Part shown: in pieces, positions 18,221 through 26,717 of the stretch
How positions within the stretch are numbered: the stretch's first letter is position 1
Layout: the number at the start of each line of letters is the position of its first letter
DNA from: Phascolarctobacterium sp.
GTDB lineage: Bacteria > Bacillota > Negativicutes > Acidaminococcales > Acidaminococcaceae
Assembly (NCBI RefSeq): GCF_030531065.1
Contig: NZ_JAUNOQ010000017.1
Coordinates: forward strand, 1-41,596
Direction: 5' to 3'
Length of the DNA: 41,596 nt
Made by a program: the position numbers and the translations under genes
The notes under the pieces: model-generated
Told to the model about the DNA's origin: nothing
The model's database searches: none
What the model saw: only the letters and a program-made list of their open reading frames with translations

Positions 18221-18377
18221 CTCATCAAGAGCGGTGGAGGGACTGGCCCTGTGAAGCCGCAGCAACCATTGCAGGTTGAAATCTGTAAACGGTGCTAAGT
18301 CCGGCAGCACTTTAGCTGTGAGATGAGGATGCTTTAAAAGTCTTTTACGGCGTTCTCATTGCGAGAACGCCTTTTTT
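18221..18377 (+). promoter_or_regulatory. SAM-I (S-box) riboswitch with terminator, controlling metK
   Basis: The aptamer is closed by P1 (CTCATC at 18221-18226 with GATGAG at 18322-18327) and contains the conserved GAGGGACTGGCCC and GCAGCAACC elements. A terminator follows: a 9-bp stem (18349-18357 with 18363-18371) and six T. S-adenosylmethionine binding should terminate transcription, giving feedback control of SAM synthesis. This fills the 301-base gap before metK. Confidence 0.95.
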
Positions 18378-18413
18378 AATGCCCAAAGCATGATTTCTTG
18401 AAAGGAGCTAGAC

Positions 18414-19592
18414 ATGAGAAAATTATTTACTTCCGAATCTGTAACCGAAGGCCATCCCGATAAAATTGCCGACCAAATTTCCGACGCGGTGTTGGACGCT
18501 ATTTTAAGTCAGGATCCGAAAGGCCGCGTAGCTTGTGAAACTATCGTTACCACCGGGCAAATCCATATTTTCGGCGAAATTTCTACGCAATGTTATGTAG
18601 ATATTCCGCATATCGCTCGCCAGACGGTTATCGACATCGGCTACGACCGCGCTAAGTACGGCTTTGACGGCAATACCTGCGGCGTGCTGATTTCCATCGA
18701 CGAGCAGTCGCCCGATATCGCCATGGGCGTCGATAAAGCTTTGGAGGCCAAGGAAGGCCTGGCCGCCGAGGAAGAAGCCGGCGCAGGCGACCAGGGCATG
18801 ATGTTCGGCTACGCTACTAACGAGACCGACAGCTATATGCCCATGCCGGCGTATTTGGCGAACAAACTGGCGCTGCGCCTGACCGAGGTGCGCAAGAACG
18901 GCGCTCTGCCCTACCTGCGTCCGGACGGCAAAACACAGGTTACTGTGGAATACGACGACGGCAAACCCGTGCGTGTGGACGCGGTTGTAGTTTCTTCCCA
19001 GCACGCGCCGGAAGTTACGCAGGAGCAAATTCGCAAGGATATTATCGAGCAGGTTATTAAACCGGTGGTTCCTGCTGCAATGTTGGACGACGACACTAAA
19101 TATTACATCAACCCGACGGGCCGCTTCGTTATCGGCGGGCCGCAGGGCGACGCAGGCTTGACCGGCCGCAAGATTATCGTCGATACCTACGGCGGCATGG
19201 CGCGTCACGGCGGCGGCGCTTTCTCCGGCAAGGACCCGTCCAAGGTTGACCGCAGCGCCGCTTACGCCGCGCGTCACGTGGCGAAGAATATCGTGGCCGC
19301 AGGCCTGGCCGACAAGTGCGAAATCCAGCTGGCCTACGCTATCGGCGTGGCGCAGCCCGTTTCCGTTTTGGTGGAAACGTTCGGCACCGGCAAAATCGCC
19401 GACGAAAAAATTTCCGAGCTGGTGCGCAAAAACTTCGCTTTGAGCCCGACGGGCATCATCAAAGAATTGGATTTGCTGTGCCCGATTTATAAGCAGACCG
19501 CGGCTTACGGTCATTTTGGCCGCACCGACGTCGACCTGCCGTGGGAACATCTCGATAAGGCCGACGCGCTGCGGGAGCAGGCCGGGCTGTAA
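18414..19592 (+). CDS. metK: S-adenosylmethionine synthetase
   Basis: This 392-residue enzyme makes S-adenosylmethionine from methionine and ATP. Family motifs are present: [20 protein letters not shown] near the N-terminus, [12 protein letters not shown] (about 122-133) and the P-loop-like [19 protein letters not shown] (about 263-282). Length is typical. The start has AAAGGAG 6-12 bases upstream. Its own product controls it through the upstream SAM-I riboswitch. Confidence 0.97.
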   Translation: MRKLFTSESVTEGHPDKIADQISDAVLDAILSQDPKGRVACETIVTTGQIHIFGEISTQCYVDIPHIARQTVIDIGYDRAKYGFDGNTCGVLISIDEQSPDIAMGVDKALEAKEGLAAEEEAGAGDQGMMFGYATNETDSYMPMPAYLANKLALRLTEVRKNGALPYLRPDGKTQVTVEYDDGKPVRVDAVVVSSQHAPEVTQEQIRKDIIEQVIKPVVPAAMLDDDTKYYINPTGRFVIGGPQGDAGLTGRKIIVDTYGGMARHGGGAFSGKDPSKVDRSAAYAARHVAKNIVAAGLADKCEIQLAYAIGVAQPVSVLVETFGTGKIADEKISELVRKNFALSPTGIIKELDLLCPIYKQTAAYGHFGRTDVDLPWEHLDKADALREQAGL

Positions 19593-19621
19593 AATTTAAT
19601 TAGCGCAAGCGAAGTACATTT

Positions 19622-19660
19622 AGCGAAAGCCGCAGGCAACGACGCCGAGGCTTTCGCTTT
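19622..19660 (+). terminator. Terminator of metK
   Basis: A perfect 10-bp stem (19622-19631 with 19649-19658) with a 17-base loop is followed by a short T-run. Confidence 0.75.
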
Positions 19661-19761
19661 TCATATTGTCGGGAAGCTTTTATTTTGCGGTTTGTCATCT
19701 GCGCCGTAAGCTTTGATAAAAATTTTGCGCTGCATTTGCTCTTTTAATGCGCTGCTATATT

Positions 19762-19770
19762 TGGTATAAT
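19762..19770 (+). promoter_or_regulatory. Extended -10 promoter of the deacetylase/ABC/racemase operon
   Basis: TGGTATAAT (TATAAT at 19765-19770) lies 60 bases before the first gene. No convincing -35 is seen. Confidence 0.55.
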
Positions 19771-19829
19771 GATTATATGCAGTATCATGCAATTTCATGA
19801 ATAATATTGCAAAGTGCGAGGAGGTTATC

Positions 19830-20696
19830 ATGTTTATTTTGAAAAACGGCGACGGCATTACGTGGCCGCAGGGCAAAAAGATTGCCGTGATGGTGACCTT
19901 CGATTTTGACGCGGAACTTTTGCGCCAATCTGTGATTGGCAAAAGGAATATCGGCTTTTCGGATTGCAGCAGGGGGCGCTACGGCCCGGACGAAGGCCTG
20001 GAGCGCTGCCTGAAAATGTTGGAGCGGCAGCATTTGCGCACAACTTTTTTTGTGCCGGGGCGCGTCGCCGAATTGTATCCCGAAAAAGTAAAACAAATTG
20101 CGGACGCGGGGCACGAGCTGGCGTACCACGGTTATCTGCACGAAGCGTCGGTGGATATGCCGGCGGCGGGGGAAGAAGCCAATATGGCTAAAAGCGAAGC
20201 GCTTTTGCAGGCGTTTGGCGGGCAAAAGGTCGCGGGCTACCGTGGGCCGCTGGATTTGTTGCCGAACTGCGCGTTGGATTTAATGAAGCGGCGCGGCTAT
20301 TTATATTGTTCGACCTTGAAGGACTGCGATTGGGCGTATGTCCATCCCGATACGGGGATTGTGGAGCTGCCGACGGAGCCGTCGCTGGACGATTTTTCTT
20401 TCTTTTATTTTTCTTACGCCGACGAAGCGACAATCACCTGCACCTATCCAGTCGATTACGTTTATGATATTTGGCGCGATAATTTCGACGAGCTGGCGGA
20501 CGAGGGCGATAAGGTTATGGTGCTCAAGCTGCACCCGCAGCTTATCGGGCGCGCCAGCCGTGTGCGTATGCTGGAACGCCTGATAATTTACATGAAAGAA
20601 CACGGCGCCTGGCTGGCAAGCTGCCGCGAGGTGGCGGCTTACGTTAAAAAATTTTACGCCGAACGCGGCGCTGCGGAAGGGGGCGGGGCGCGATGA
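19830..20696 (+). CDS. NodB-type polysaccharide deacetylase family protein (first copy)
   Basis: This 288-residue protein is of the carbohydrate esterase 4/PuuE-like superfamily. Metal-binding motifs are D25 and D27 in TFDFDAE, H100 and H104 in AYHGYLHE, the YRGP segment (137-140) and a late LHPQLIGR. No signal peptide is present, so it acts in the cytosol, which argues against cell-wall polysaccharide as substrate. The YHGYLHE/HPQ-IGR pattern is shared with H. pylori PgdA-type proteins and with cyclic imidases/allantoinase PuuE. ATG at 19830 has GAGGAGG just upstream; an ATG at 19797 lacks a ribosome site. It overlaps its paralogue by 4 bases (ATGA). The context (amino-acid importer, racemase) suggests hydrolysis of a small amide. 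Confidence 0.8.
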   Translation: MFILKNGDGITWPQGKKIAVMVTFDFDAELLRQSVIGKRNIGFSDCSRGRYGPDEGLERCLKMLERQHLRTTFFVPGRVAELYPEKVKQIADAGHELAYHGYLHEASVDMPAAGEEANMAKSEALLQAFGGQKVAGYRGPLDLLPNCALDLMKRRGYLYCSTLKDCDWAYVHPDTGIVELPTEPSLDDFSFFYFSYADEATITCTYPVDYVYDIWRDNFDELADEGDKVMVLKLHPQLIGRASRVRMLERLIIYMKEHGAWLASCREVAAYVKKFYAERGAAEGGGAR

Positions 20697-21526
20697 ACTG
20701 GCATTGGCCCGATAATAAACGCATGGCTTTGTGCCTGTCCTTCGATATTGACGCCGAAACTCTGTGGCTGACGCGCAACGCTATCAACGCGCGCCATCTG
20801 GCGAATATGTCGCGCGGGCTGTACGCGACGAAGCAGGGGCTGCCACGCATTTTGCGGCTGCTGGATGAAGAAGGGCTCAAGGCTACGTTTTTCACCACGG
20901 CTTACACCGCCGAAATCCATCCGGAAATTATCCAATATATTGCGGCGCAGGGGCACGAGATCGGTTATCACGGCTATCTGCACGAGGTAAAGGATACTTA
21001 CGAGGAAGAAAGCGCGCTCATGGATAAGGTAGACGCGATTTTCCGCAGGCTGACGGGCAAGCGTCCGGTGGGCGTGCGGATGCCGGACGGCATTATCCAC
21101 GATTTTCACAAGCGGCTGTGGCTGGAGCGCGGCATAATTTATTCCTCCAACTGGCGCAATAACGACGGGCCGTTCCTGCTGGATTTGGACGGCGGGGAAA
21201 TTCCCATTGTGGAGCTGCCCAAGGACGGCGTGGTGGACGATACATCCTACGATATGTATACCTTGCAGCACCCGGAGCATTATTATCTGCGCAGCGGACG
21301 CGAGATGGTAAAAATCTGGCAGGACGAAATCGACGGGCTGGCGGAAGAAGGCAGGATGTTGAATCTGGTGATGCATCCGCAGTTCATCGGGCGGCCGGGG
21401 TATGTGCGCGCGCTGCGCGGCTTTTTGCGTTACGCTAAAGAAAACGGCGTGTGGATTGCGACGGACGAACAGGTTGCTAAGCATGTATTAGCCCAAAAGG
21501 GGTTTAATATAGAAGTAAAATATTAA
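20693..21526 (+). CDS. NodB-type polysaccharide deacetylase family protein (second copy)
   Basis: This 277-residue paralogue of the preceding protein has D18 and D20 in SFDIDAE, H93 and H97 in GYHGYLHE, and the late MHPQFIGRPG. Where the first copy has YRGP, it has VRMPDG, so the two may differ in substrate or form a hetero-oligomer. It too has no signal peptide. ATGA overlap with the upstream gene indicates translational coupling. A 15-base gap leads to the substrate-binding lipoprotein gene. The likely chemistry is metal-dependent C-N bond hydrolysis; the substrate is unknown. Confidence 0.8.
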   Translation: MNWHWPDNKRMALCLSFDIDAETLWLTRNAINARHLANMSRGLYATKQGLPRILRLLDEEGLKATFFTTAYTAEIHPEIIQYIAAQGHEIGYHGYLHEVKDTYEEESALMDKVDAIFRRLTGKRPVGVRMPDGIIHDFHKRLWLERGIIYSSNWRNNDGPFLLDLDGGEIPIVELPKDGVVDDTSYDMYTLQHPEHYYLRSGREMVKIWQDEIDGLAEEGRMLNLVMHPQFIGRPGYVRALRGFLRYAKENGVWIATDEQVAKHVLAQKGFNIEVKY

Positions 21527-21541
21527 TGAAAAGAGGGGTTC

Positions 21542-22384
21542 ATGATGAAAAAATTTACGATGAAAAGCATTTTCGCCTTTCTGGCGACGGCGATGCTGGC
21601 TATGATGCTGGTGGGCTGCGGCGGCGAAAAGAAAGAGGAAGCCAAGGCCGACGCGGGCAAGGGCGAGAAATGGATTGTCGCTATCAATTCCACCTTCCCT
21701 CCGTTTGAGTCGGTAAAGGAAGGCACGAAGGATTACCAGGGTATCGATATCGATATCGCCCACTATCTGGCGAAGAAGATGAATAAGCAGATTGAATTTA
21801 CCGATATGAAATTCGCTTCCTTGGTGCCGACGCTGCAGAGCGGTCGCGCTAATATTATTATTTCCGCGATTTCGCCGACGGAAGAGCGCATGAAGGTCGT
21901 AGACTTTACGAAGCCGTATTATTTCCCGATGAAGGCTATTATCTGCAAAAAGGGCGCGGGCTTCGACACGATGGACAAGCTGAAAGGGCAGAAGGCCGGC
22001 GCGTCCATGGGTACGACCTTCGTTAAGGATTTGAAAGCCGTACCCGGCATCGACGTAGTGGAGCTGGATACCACGCCGCTGGTTATCCAGGACATTAAGA
22101 ACGGCCGTCTGGCAGGCGGGCTGTTCGATTCTTCCCAAGCCGCCGTATTCGTAAAGCAAAACCCGGAGCTGGAGCTGCATATCGTGGAAGCGCCCGTGCT
22201 CATGGGCGATACTTTCGCTATTGCGCTGCCGAAGGGCTCCAAGGATACGGAAAAACTGAACGCATTGCTGAAGGAAATGCGCACCAACGGCGAGCTGCAT
22301 AAAATTTTAGTGGAGCATTTGGGCGAGGACGCTACTAAGCAATACGAAGCCGCTACCGAAAAACTGGATATCGCCAAGCTGTAA
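21542..22384 (+). CDS. Polar amino-acid ABC transporter substrate-binding lipoprotein
   Basis: This 280-residue family 3 solute-binding protein (HisJ/GlnH type) has a lipoprotein signal with the lipidated cysteine at residue 26 (LVGCGG). The mature domain has the NSTFPPFESV ligand pocket start, IDIDIAHYLA and the SPTEERMKVVDFTKPY signature of this family. It would capture an amino acid or a related small ligand in the periplasm for the membrane pair encoded next. GAGGGG precedes the ATG. Confidence 0.9.
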   Translation: MMKKFTMKSIFAFLATAMLAMMLVGCGGEKKEEAKADAGKGEKWIVAINSTFPPFESVKEGTKDYQGIDIDIAHYLAKKMNKQIEFTDMKFASLVPTLQSGRANIIISAISPTEERMKVVDFTKPYYFPMKAIICKKGAGFDTMDKLKGQKAGASMGTTFVKDLKAVPGIDVVELDTTPLVIQDIKNGRLAGGLFDSSQAAVFVKQNPELELHIVEAPVLMGDTFAIALPKGSKDTEKLNALLKEMRTNGELHKILVEHLGEDATKQYEAATEKLDIAKL

Positions 22385-22399
22385 GGGAGTGCGAAGCAA

Positions 22400-23056
22400 A
22401 TGTTGGATTTTTCCGTACTGGAACCGTACTTCCCCCTGTTGGCCGCTTCGATATGGATTACGCTGAAGTTTACCTTTTTGTCCACCATCATGGGCTTTTT
22501 GGGCGGCTTCATTCTGGCGTTAATCACCTTGTCGAAAAATCGTCTGCTGTCCTTCCTGGCGAAGGCGTATATTTCGGTGTTCCGCGGCACGCCGCTTTTG
22601 GTGCAGCTGATGCTGATTTATTTTGCGACGCCGCAGCTCACGAGCTATACGATTTCCGCGCTGGAGGCCGGCGTGCTGTCCTTCGGCTTGAATTCGGCGG
22701 CGTATATTTCGGAAGCGCTGCGCGGCGGCATTCTGGCGGTCGATAAAGGGCAATGGGAGGGCGCTATGTCCTTGGGCGTGCCCAAGCACCGCTTCCTGCT
22801 GGATATTATTCTGCCGCAGGCGATTAAGAACGCGCTGCCGTCTTTGGTCAACGAAAGCATTATGCTGCTTAAGGATTCCAGCCTCGTTTCCGTTATCGGC
22901 GTGGCGGATACGCTGCGCTGGGCCGATTTGATTCAGGCCAAGACCTTCCGCGCTTTCGAGGCTTTTATCGTGGCGGCGGCCGTGTATTACGTTTTGGTTA
23001 TGGCCCTGAACTTTTTGGGTTCGATTTTAGAAAAGAAGGTGCGCGTCAGTGATTGA
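22400..23056 (+). CDS. Amino-acid ABC transporter permease
   Basis: This 218-residue inner-membrane protein of the HisMQ/GlnP family has about five membrane helices. The EAA loop, the contact with the ATPase, is visible as [22 protein letters not shown] (given in part: [20 protein letters not shown]). [10 protein letters not shown] is the family signature. It overlaps the ATPase gene by 8 bases and follows the binding protein by 15 bases, so the three form one importer. Confidence 0.92.
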   Translation: MLDFSVLEPYFPLLAASIWITLKFTFLSTIMGFLGGFILALITLSKNRLLSFLAKAYISVFRGTPLLVQLMLIYFATPQLTSYTISALEAGVLSFGLNSAAYISEALRGGILAVDKGQWEGAMSLGVPKHRFLLDIILPQAIKNALPSLVNESIMLLKDSSLVSVIGVADTLRWADLIQAKTFRAFEAFIVAAAVYYVLVMALNFLGSILEKKVRVSD

Positions 23057-23774
23057 GATTCAACACCTATCGAAAAATTTTGGCGACCTGCAGGTGCTCA
23101 AGGACGTGTCCCTGACCATCCATAAGGGCGAGGTCGTGACGATTATCGGTTCGTCGGGCAGCGGCAAATCGACGCTCCTGCGCTGCATCAATTTATTGGA
23201 GCAGCCCACGGGCGGCTCGATTCTGTTCGAGGGCGTGGACATCGTTAATTCCAAAGTAAAAATTGAGGACATCCGCAAAAACGCCTGCATGGTCTTCCAG
23301 CATTTTAATTTGTTCGCCAATATGACGGTTCTGGAAAATATGACGTACGCGCCGCGCGTAGTTAATAAATTGTCCAAGGCCGAAGCGACGGAAAAAGCGT
23401 TGAAGCTTTTGGCAAAGGTGAACATGAGCGATAAGGCCAACGAATATCCCAGCCGTTTGAGCGGCGGGCAGAAGCAGCGCGTCGCCATCGCCCGCGCTTT
23501 ATGCATGGAGCCCAAGGTGCTGCTTTTGGACGAGCCGACGAGCGCGTTGGACCCGGAAATGGTTAAGGAAGTGCTGGACGTTATCAAGCAGCTGGCCAAT
23601 ACGGGCATCACTATGGTGCTGGTGACGCACGAGATGGGCTTCGCCAAGGACGTATCCGACACCGTGTATTTTATGGACGGCGGTTATTTGATTGAAAGCG
23701 GTACGCCCGACGAGGTCTTTAACCATCCGAAAACGGAACGCGCGAAGAAGTTTTTAGCTTCTATCCTGGTGTAG
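23049..23774 (+). CDS. Amino-acid ABC transporter ATP-binding protein
   Basis: This 241-residue ATPase of the GlnQ/HisP type has Walker [10 protein letters not shown] (about residues 34-42), signature LSGGQKQR, Walker [14 protein letters not shown] and the switch histidine in [12 protein letters not shown] start inside the end of the permease gene. It powers the importer encoded by this operon. Two bases separate it from the racemase gene, so all six genes from 19830 to 24508 are one unit. Confidence 0.93.
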   Translation: MIEIQHLSKNFGDLQVLKDVSLTIHKGEVVTIIGSSGSGKSTLLRCINLLEQPTGGSILFEGVDIVNSKVKIEDIRKNACMVFQHFNLFANMTVLENMTYAPRVVNKLSKAEATEKALKLLAKVNMSDKANEYPSRLSGGQKQRVAIARALCMEPKVLLLDEPTSALDPEMVKEVLDVIKQLANTGITMVLVTHEMGFAKDVSDTVYFMDGGYLIESGTPDEVFNHPKTERAKKFLASILV

Positions 23775-23776
23775 CG

Positions 23777-24508
23777 ATGAAAATATTTATTATCAATCCC
23801 GATTACGGGATGACGGACGAGCAGCTGGCGCAGCGTTGCCGGCTGCTTTCCCCGTATGTGGGCCCGGACGTGGAGCTGCATATGGAATGCCTGACGCAAA
23901 ATAAAATTGAAATCGATTCGGCGCTGGACGCGGCGCTGGCCGCGCCGGAAATTATTACGCTGGCGGCGCGGGCGCAGCGCGAGGGTTACGACGCTGTGGT
24001 AATTTACTGCTTCAGCGACCCGGCGGTGGACGCCTGCCGCGAGCTTTTGCATATCCCCGTCGTCGGCGGCGGGCAGGCGGCCTGCTTGTTAGCGCCTTTA
24101 GTGGGGAGGCAGGCTGGCTTGCTTTTGGCGGACGTTTGGCGCGCGCCGGAAAAGAAGTTGTTCGTCGAGCAGTGCGGCGTCGCGCCGGGGCGTATTGCGG
24201 CCATCGGCGGCGTGGCTGGGCGCGGGCTGGATGCGTGGCGCGACCGAGAGAAAACGCTGGCGCTGCTTGTGGATGCCGGGCGCAAGCTGCTGGACGAAAG
24301 CGGCGCGCAGGTTTTGATTTTAGGCTGCCTGTCGTTTTTAGGTTTAGCCAAGCCGCTCGGCGAGCGCCTGGGCGTGCCGGTAATCGACGCGGCCGCGGCC
24401 GCCGTATCGCTGGCGGAAAGTCTGGCGCGGCAGGGCTTGCATACCAGCCGCCGCGCGTACCCCGAACCGCCCGCGCGTCCGCGCAGCTGGAGCGGCGGCG
24501 CATTATAA
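23777..24508 (+). CDS. Asp/Glu/hydantoin racemase family protein
   Basis: This 243-residue cofactor-independent racemase family member has the two expected cysteines, C78 in VVIYCFSDPAVDACREL and C184 in ILGCLSF, which act as the acid/base pair. The CFSDP-x-x-D-A-x-R-E context is closest to hydantoin racemases and the related HyuE/DcsC group rather than to glutamate racemase MurI. It could invert hydantoins, allantoin-like ureides or an amino acid. It is the last gene of the operon with two deacetylase-family hydrolases and an amino-acid importer. GC content is high, and the C-terminal 20 residues are Pro/Arg-rich and probably disordered. Confidence 0.82.
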   Translation: MKIFIINPDYGMTDEQLAQRCRLLSPYVGPDVELHMECLTQNKIEIDSALDAALAAPEIITLAARAQREGYDAVVIYCFSDPAVDACRELLHIPVVGGGQAACLLAPLVGRQAGLLLADVWRAPEKKLFVEQCGVAPGRIAAIGGVAGRGLDAWRDREKTLALLVDAGRKLLDESGAQVLILGCLSFLGLAKPLGERLGVPVIDAAAAAVSLAESLARQGLHTSRRAYPEPPARPRSWSGGAL

Positions 24509-24520
24509 AATTTGTTTTAA

Positions 24521-24554
24521 GAACTGCGTTTCCTAAACGGGACGCAGTTTTTCT
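24521..24554 (+). terminator. Terminator of the racemase operon
   Basis: An imperfect 8-10-bp stem (about 24522-24533 with 24539-24549) is followed by a T-run. The rest of the gap to 24710 shows no clear feature; a convincing promoter for the next gene was not found. Confidence 0.65.
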
Positions 24555-24710
24555 TTTGCCAAACGGCTGCCGCTGTTTAATTTTCACAAAACATTCGGAA
24601 GTAGGGCAAGGACTTATGCCGCGCGGCGTAGAATTATTTATATATAAACAGTTTGACTGCTGAAAATTTTAGGCGATTCGTTTTGCGGATACAGGAATGG
24701 AGGCTTGGCT

Positions 24711-26318
24711 ATGAAGATTACGTTTTTAGGCGCGGCGCGCACCGTTACGGGCTCTTGCTATTTAGTGGAAACGGAGGGACACAAGCTTTTGGTGGACTGC
24801 GGTATGTTCCAGGGCTCGAAGCTGGTTAAAGCGTTTAACGAAAAGAATTTTTTGTTCAACCCTGCGGACATCGAAGCCGTGGTGCTGACGCACGCCCATG
24901 TGGACCACAGCGGCCTGTTGCCCAAGCTGGTCAAGGAAGGCTTTCGCGGGCCTATCCACTGCACTAAATCCACGGAAGAGCTGTGCTCTATTTTGCTGCC
25001 GGACAGCGCCCACATTCAGGAAAGCGACGCCGAATTTGCCAATCGCAAGGGCATGCGCGCCGGGAAAAAGTTTGTCGAGCCGCTGTTCACCGTGGACGAC
25101 GCCGACCGGGCGCTGAAATTGTTCCGCGTGCACGATTTCGCGGCGGAATTTACGGCGGCGCCGGGCGTGCGGGTGCGCTTTAAGGTTGCGGGGCATATTC
25201 TTGGTTCGGCTTTTGTGGAAATGCAGGTGACGGAAGGCGATAAAAAAACGCGCTTGATTTTTACCGGCGACATCGGCCAGCCCAACCAGCCGATTATCGA
25301 GGACCCGGAAACTATGGAGGGCGCGGATTTTATCATCACCGAATCGACTTACGGCAACCGCGTCCACGAGGCTTATGATAAGGAGGGCGAGCTGGCCCGC
25401 ATTATTAACGATACGGTGGAGCGGGGAGGCAACGTGGTTATTCCTGCCTTTGCCGTAGGCCGCACACAGGTGCTGCTGTATTATTTCCAAAAATTGCTGG
25501 CGGAAGGACGCATTCCTGAGGTACCGATTTATGTGGACAGTCCCATGGCTAATAAGGCGACGCAGATTACGATGACCAATCCGGCGGAGTACGACGCCGA
25601 GGCCCGCGCTTTGTACGAAATGCAGGGACGCAGGCTGGTGAATATGCGCAATCTGCATTTTACGGCGACGGCGCAAGAATCGATGGCGATTAACGATACG
25701 CCGGGCAGCAAAATTATTTTGTCGGCCAGCGGCATGGCGGACGCCGGACGTATCCTGCATCACTTGAAGCATAATCTGTGGCGCGAGGACAGCAGCGTGG
25801 TTTTCGCCGGTTATCAGGCGGAGGGCTCCATGGGGCGGCAGATTATCGACGGCGCTAAGCGCGTTAAGATTATGGGCGAGACCATCAGCGTGAAGGCGAA
25901 AATTTATAATATGAAGGGCTTTTCCGCCCATGCGGATAAGGAGCAGCTGCTGGCTTGGTACGGCGGCATGAAGAGCGCTCCGAAGGCTTTCTTTGTGACT
26001 CACGGCGAGATGGACGCGGCGATGAGCTTGGCGGATCTTTTGGGCCGCAGGCTGGGAACGGCCGCTTATATTCCTCAGTTTGGCGATTGCGTTACTATCG
26101 ACGGTACCGATTGGCAGGTAAAGGCTTCCGAAATCGTTACCGTGGAACCGGCCGCTTTGGAGCTGCGCGCTTACCTGCGCAATATCGAGAGCGAATATTT
26201 GCAGCAGCGTAGCAAATTGGAGCAGATTGTCGCTAGGGACGTAGGCAAAGCGCCTTTGGTGCGCAAAAAACTGGAAAAGCTGCGTAAGTATATGGAAGAT
26301 TTGTTGAAAGAATTTTGA
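24711..26318 (+). CDS. Metallo-beta-lactamase/beta-CASP family RNA-processing-type protein
   Basis: This 535-residue protein has the metallo-beta-lactamase zinc motif HAHVDHSG (H61, H63, D65, H66), a beta-CASP insert (middle part, with TESTYGNR and VGRTQVLLYY) and the C-terminal RMMBL motif GFSAHADKEQLL. This is the CPSF-like exonuclease group (YsgA/MBL-fold RNA hydrolases), which usually act on RNA. The segment after about residue 450 is an extra helical tail. ATG at 24711 is chosen because GGAGG lies 7 bases upstream; a TTG at 24705 is the alternative. It appears to stand alone. Confidence 0.88.
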   Translation: MKITFLGAARTVTGSCYLVETEGHKLLVDCGMFQGSKLVKAFNEKNFLFNPADIEAVVLTHAHVDHSGLLPKLVKEGFRGPIHCTKSTEELCSILLPDSAHIQESDAEFANRKGMRAGKKFVEPLFTVDDADRALKLFRVHDFAAEFTAAPGVRVRFKVAGHILGSAFVEMQVTEGDKKTRLIFTGDIGQPNQPIIEDPETMEGADFIITESTYGNRVHEAYDKEGELARIINDTVERGGNVVIPAFAVGRTQVLLYYFQKLLAEGRIPEVPIYVDSPMANKATQITMTNPAEYDAEARALYEMQGRRLVNMRNLHFTATAQESMAINDTPGSKIILSASGMADAGRILHHLKHNLWREDSSVVFAGYQAEGSMGRQIIDGAKRVKIMGETISVKAKIYNMKGFSAHADKEQLLAWYGGMKSAPKAFFVTHGEMDAAMSLADLLGRRLGTAAYIPQFGDCVTIDGTDWQVKASEIVTVEPAALELRAYLRNIESEYLQQRSKLEQIVARDVGKAPLVRKKLEKLRKYMEDLLKEF

Positions 26319-26409
26319 CGCCAAGTCTTTGGTGAAAACACAAAATCTACTTGACGCACTACTCTTGTAAAAATTATTGTTGAATAGCTAAATAAAGTGT
26401 GCGGACGGC

Positions 26410-26438
26410 TTGACAAATGCAAAGCGTGTTGTTATACT
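26410..26438 (+). promoter_or_regulatory. Consensus promoter of the T-box/lyase/TRAP operon
   Basis: TTGACA (26410-26415) and TATACT (26433-26438) are exactly 17 bases apart, a near-perfect vegetative promoter. Confidence 0.85.
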
Positions 26439-26464
26439 ATGTTTAATTTACACCGAAGTGAATT

Positions 26465-26690
26465 ATACATTATAGCATCGGCTGTGAACAGGAATAAAAG
26501 GATAACAGGCTTTAGAGAGCCGGCGGTTGGTGCAAGCCGGTGGAATGGCGTCCTTTTTCTCACCTGGGAGCCCTTCGTCTGAGACCGCCGGTTTAGGAGG
26601 AAGCGTTTGGCTGCGTTAAGGCTCAAGAGTATAATGTAGGGTGGTACCGCGTATTACGCCCCTACCGGATTTCCGGTAGGGGCTTTTTGT
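26465..26690 (+). promoter_or_regulatory. T-box leader, probable leucine specifier, before a lyase/TRAP operon
   Basis: The core AGGGTGGTACCGCG is at 26638-26651, with a terminator (26658-26669 with 26672-26683) and a T-run. In stem I, AAAGGA pairs with TCCTTT and CAGG with CCTG; the loop strand between them is TTCTCA, placing CTC (26559-26561) in the specifier position just before the conserved A. CTC is Leu. The apical AGAGAGCCGG element is at 26514-26523. Unlike most T-boxes it precedes neither a synthetase nor a standard biosynthesis gene. Together with the promoter it accounts for the 399-base gap. Confidence 0.88.
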
Positions 26691-26717
26691 ATAGCTTGAA
26701 GGAGGAATTTTGCAAAG

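Noticed and set aside
18504-19550. 348-codon open frame antisense to metK
   Set aside because: Shadow of a highly conserved gene; no start signal or family motif.
24762-26324. 520-codon open frame antisense to the metallo-beta-lactamase gene
   Set aside because: It mirrors the codon pattern of the + strand gene, has low-complexity His/Arg/Gln-rich composition, and has no ribosome site or recognisable motif.
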